Assembly: GCA_021792455.1 (NCBI GenBank)
Contig: JAJYUP010000002.1
Coordinates: 1 to 64,000 of the forward strand
Length of the DNA: 64,000 nt
DNA from: Actinomycetes bacterium
GTDB lineage: Bacteria > Actinomycetota > Thermoleophilia > Solirubrobacterales > Solirubrobacteraceae
Direction of reading: 5' to 3'
This document shows, in pieces, positions 61,892 to 64,000 of the stretch (its first letter is position 1; each line of letters starts with the position of its first letter). The notes under the pieces were generated by a model. The model had not been told where the DNA came from. It searched no databases and saw only the letters and a list, made by a program, of their open reading frames with translations. The translations under genes were made by a program, and so were the position numbers.

Positions 61892-62413
61892 CTACGCCGC
61901 GCTGCGGTCACGGTGGATCGCCTTCAGGCCTGGCGTGCGCTGAAGCTCGATCGGTCGGATCGGCGAATTCGGCACGACGTAGAAGCGCACGCCGTCACGA
62001 TCCTCGATCGCTCTCACCGCATCGTGCTGGCGGCGCCACGCAAGCGCCCAAATGATCGCAAAACCCGCGCCGATACCCGGGATCTGTGCCGCGAGAAACC
62101 CGAGGCCTCCGGCGATCAGCGCGAACAGGAACAGCGGCCAAAGCCTGTTGAGGAGGATCCTGGCCGGCTGCACGAGCGGCAGCGCAGAGCTCGCGCGGGC
62201 AGCAGCGAGCAGGCGGGCGATCGGCGGATTCGCCTCCGCACGGCGGCCGAGCCAGATCCCAACCGCGCCGGCGAGCACCCACCACCCGGCCATCCCCGCG
62301 ATCAGCACGTGATGAGAGGAGGCGGCGGCGGAGAGCACTGTGACGGTCGCAAGCGCAGTCGCAACGCCAGCGGTCAGCACAACGGTGCTCTTCAGGAACT
62401 CAGCGAACCGCAC
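61892..62413 (-). CDS. small integral membrane protein, unknown family
   Basis: The protein is 173 residues from ATG 62413, 10 bp after the otsB stop on the same strand. Three or four hydrophobic segments: about 9-30 (TVVLTAGVATALATVTVLSA), 36-56 (VLIAGMAGWWVLAGAVGIWL), 90-108 and 108-126 (LFLFALIAGGLGFLAAQIPG, IGAGFAIIWALAW). A short hydrophilic C-terminus follows (DRDGVRFYVVPNSPIRPIEL). I do not recognise a function. It is likely co-transcribed with otsB. Confidence 0.6.
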   Translation of the reverse strand: MRFAEFLKSTVVLTAGVATALATVTVLSAAASSHHVLIAGMAGWWVLAGAVGIWLGRRAEANPPIARLLAAARASSALPLVQPARILLNRLWPLFLFALIAGGLGFLAAQIPGIGAGFAIIWALAWRRQHDAVRAIEDRDGVRFYVVPNSPIRPIELQRTPGLKAIHRDRSAA

Positions 62414-62423
62414 AGACCGCCGC

Positions 62424-63242
62424 TCACAGCAGCGCCTCGAGCAGACTGCGCACGCCAGCCTGACCGTCCACCTCGAAATCAGCCTCTTCGATCAGCTCCG
62501 CTGGCGCCTCCTCAGAGCTCACGGCGACGCAGATCACATGTTCCAGCTCCCCTGACTGTGCGAGCGCACGCAGGCCGTGGAAGGCATCGATGTCGGTTGA
62601 ATCGTCGCCGACGTAGACCGCTGCCTTCATTCCTGAGACGCCACTGCCATCATCGTGCGAAAGCAGCTTCGCGATCCCGGAACCCTTGTCGAGGCCAAGG
62701 GGCGGACGGACCTCCAGGACCTTTCTGCCCCAATACGCGGCGAAGCCCTCGCGCTCCGCCTCGCGCGCCACCTCAGCAACCGCCTCGGCGGCCGCATCCT
62801 CATCGGGCGCTCCTCGCCAATGCAGCGCGAAGATCGCACCCTTGTCCTCCCCGCGCACCCGCAGGCGTTGGCGCTCGCTCGTCATCGCCCTCGCTGCGAA
62901 CTCCTTCACGCGCTCGGCCCATGTCGCCAGCTCTGGGTCGACCTCCACCTGCGTCGCAGCTGGCCGCAGCAGCTCGCCGCCATGATTGCCGACGTAGGCG
63001 ATGCTGCCGATTGCAACGATCTGGCGCGCAGTGACGGCGCGGCGGCCGCTCACGCATGCGACGAGCCCGTAGCGCTTTGCGATCTCTATCAACAGGGTCC
63101 TCGTCGCTTCTGGGACCTGCGCATCGTCTGCGTGGCGAACGATCGGCGCAAGCGTGCCGTCGATGTCGAGCAGCACTACGGCATGCGCTGGATCAGCGCG
63201 CAGCGGCTCTAGCGCATCAGCGAGCGTGGCGGCTGGCGACAC
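62424..63242 (-). CDS. otsB: trehalose-6-phosphate phosphatase
   Basis: The protein is 272 residues from GTG 63242; ATG 63281 is possible and the frame is open through repeats to 63386. HAD motif I is VVLLDIDGTLAPIVRH, motif II lies in VACVSGRRAVTAR, the cap follows, then LEVRPPLGLDKGSGI and motif IV VYVGDDSTDIDAFHGL. It removes phosphate from trehalose-6-phosphate to give trehalose. No otsA gene is visible in the window, so the synthase must lie elsewhere. The 5' end abuts a 21-bp repeat array. Confidence 0.92.
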   Translation of the reverse strand: MSPAATLADALEPLRADPAHAVVLLDIDGTLAPIVRHADDAQVPEATRTLLIEIAKRYGLVACVSGRRAVTARQIVAIGSIAYVGNHGGELLRPAATQVEVDPELATWAERVKEFAARAMTSERQRLRVRGEDKGAIFALHWRGAPDEDAAAEAVAEVAREAEREGFAAYWGRKVLEVRPPLGLDKGSGIAKLLSHDDGSGVSGMKAAVYVGDDSTDIDAFHGLRALAQSGELEHVICVAVSSEEAPAELIEEADFEVDGQAGVRSLLEALL

Positions 63243-63307
63243 GCCTCTAGTATGCCGACGATGCAGCGCAACGTGCCCCATTGGCAGCGCAACGAGCCTC
63301 GCACGAA

Positions 63308-63385
63308 GCGCGGCCTGCCCCCAGAGGAGCGCGGCCTGCCCCCAGAGGAGCGCGGCCTGCCCCGCACGAAGCGCAGCCTGCACCA
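63308..63385. repeat. 21-bp tandem repeat between otsB and the TSUP half-permease gene
   Basis: The unit GCGCGGCCTGCCCCCAGAGG+A starts at 63308 and 63329; the copy at 63350 diverges at its end and a further degenerate copy lies at 63371. It lies between the divergent otsB and permease starts and would encode short Arg/Pro/Ala repeats in either upstream-extended frame. Confidence 0.9.
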
Positions 63386-63394
63386 CTCGAGCGG

Positions 63395-63781
63395 ATGAAC
63401 AGTCGGCACGCTCAGGCTCGAAGGCGAGACACGACGCTGCGCCTCGTTCTCATCGGCACCGCAGCTGGGGTCTTCAGCGGGCTGTTCGGCGTCGGCGGCG
63501 GCGCCGTGATCGTCCCAATGCTCGTGCTTTGGATCCGCTTTGGCGAGAGAGAGGCGACGGGCACGTCGCTCACCGCAATCGTCTTCATCTCCGCGTTCGC
63601 GGCTGTCCTCCAAGGCGTCTATGGAAATGTCGATGTCCTGTCGGGGATTCTGCTTGGGATCCCAGCGGTCGCTGGGGTGCTGCTTGGAACGAGGCTGCAG
63701 CAGCGTGTGCACACAGAGGCGATCTCACTGCTGTTCGCCTGCGTGCTGATCGCAAGCGCGATAGAGCTCATCCTCCAGTGA
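63395..63781 (+). CDS. TSUP (TauE/SafE) half-size permease
   Basis: The protein is 128 residues from ATG 63395; the frame is open to 63281 through the repeat array. It has one copy of the family repeat: VLIGTAAGVFSGLFGVGGGA, VIVPMLVLW, ATGTSLTAIVFISAFAAVLQ, then two more spans to the end (LLFACVLIASAIELILQ). Full TSUP proteins have two such repeats. A second gene starting at 63947 begins with the same motif, so the transporter is probably assembled from two half-size subunits. Confidence 0.8.
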   Translation: MNSRHAQARRRDTTLRLVLIGTAAGVFSGLFGVGGGAVIVPMLVLWIRFGEREATGTSLTAIVFISAFAAVLQGVYGNVDVLSGILLGIPAVAGVLLGTRLQQRVHTEAISLLFACVLIASAIELILQ

Positions 63782-63946
63782 TTCGCTGGAACCACCTGGT
63801 GACCTGCTCGAGACTCTTCGCTGAGGCACCCGTCTGCGACGGACGGTTCTTCCAGCGAGCGGCCCGACGACGACGCAGCTCGTCGGACCCTGAGCTCAGA
63901 AGCGGTCGTACACGCGTGATCCCCACGCTCACGGGGGCGAGCTGAG
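63782..63946 (+). other. 165-bp gap between the two half-permease genes
   Basis: No open frame, repeat or hairpin that I can support is present. It is long for an intra-operon gap and could hold decayed coding sequence. Confidence 0.3.
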
Positions 63947-64000
63947 ATGCAGGCGGCCGCTGAGTACATAGGCGTCGGACTGCTTGCCGGCCTCATCTCA
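63947..64000 (+). CDS. second TSUP half-permease, N-terminus only (cut by window edge)
   Basis: ATG 63947 opens a frame reading MQAAAEYIGVGLLAGLIS up to the window end. YIGVGLLAGLIS is the usual start of a TSUP repeat, normally followed by GLFGVGGG. The rest lies outside the window. Confidence 0.6.
   Translation, partial: MQAAAEYIGVGLLAGLIS

Noticed and set aside
1..64000. tRNA, rRNA or tmRNA genes
   Set aside because: No GTTCGANTC-type T-loop with matching acceptor stem was found by eye in any gap; a covariance-model scan would be needed to exclude them fully.

Overview
This is a G+C-rich chromosomal window (about two thirds G+C by eye), gene-dense on both strands, with frequent GTG and some TTG starts and many 1-25 bp overlaps or gaps. 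A carboxylase epsilon-like small subunit beside a propionyl-CoA carboxylase beta subunit, a DtxR-family regulator, a polyprenol-phosphate mannose synthase-like enzyme, an actinobacterial-style IleRS and an actinobacterial-style sulfate assimilation operon point to an actinomycetote. Thermoleophilia/Solirubrobacterales is my guess, by inference only. I found no rRNA, tRNA or CRISPR array.

Layout. (1) 1-26935 is mostly a surface-polysaccharide region: two O-antigen ligase/polymerase-like membrane proteins (1-1724 and 19856-22090), CDP-glucose 4,6-dehydratase, a WecG/TagA-type transferase, two nucleotide-sugar dehydrogenases, an NAD-dependent epimerase, a hexapeptide acyltransferase, six glycosyltransferase genes (one a two-domain fusion), a methyltransferase, an initiating polyprenyl-phosphate sugar transferase and a UDP-glucuronate decarboxylase-like enzyme. 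Near its left edge lie a TetR regulator divergent from a di-iron oxygenase/SCP2 fusion, and a sigma factor fused to an anti-sigma-like zinc finger and a membrane segment. (2) 26960-46421 is central metabolism: methylmalonyl-CoA mutase catalytic subunit, aspartate-semialdehyde dehydrogenase, carboxylase beta and epsilon subunits, a five-gene sulfate assimilation operon (sulfite reductase, cysH, TSUP permease, cysD, cysN), the biotin carboxylase/BCCP subunit, sucC-sucD and an aminotransferase. Together they would turn propionyl-CoA into succinyl-CoA and succinate and reduce sulfate to sulfide. (3) 46614-64000 is mixed housekeeping: DtxR regulator, decayed transposon remnants, gpsA, a glutaredoxin/GST-like protein, an MrfA-type helicase, fumC, a degenerate alpha/beta hydrolase, ileS behind trxA, a SpoIIM-like protein, polyprenol-phosphate mannose synthase, a truncated PolX-like gene, otsB and split TSUP permease halves.

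The most striking non-coding element is at 28674-28821: six consecutive perfect palindromes of 22-24 bp, almost touching, each with different arms but a shared RCATGY core, between the mutase gene and a small membrane-protein gene. I cannot assign it to a known repeat class. A second theme is local tandem duplication. At least a dozen unrelated 14-61 bp repeats sit in intergenic gaps, leaders and disordered protein segments, many with periods divisible by three, including a 21-bp repeat that runs in frame into the carboxylase start codon.
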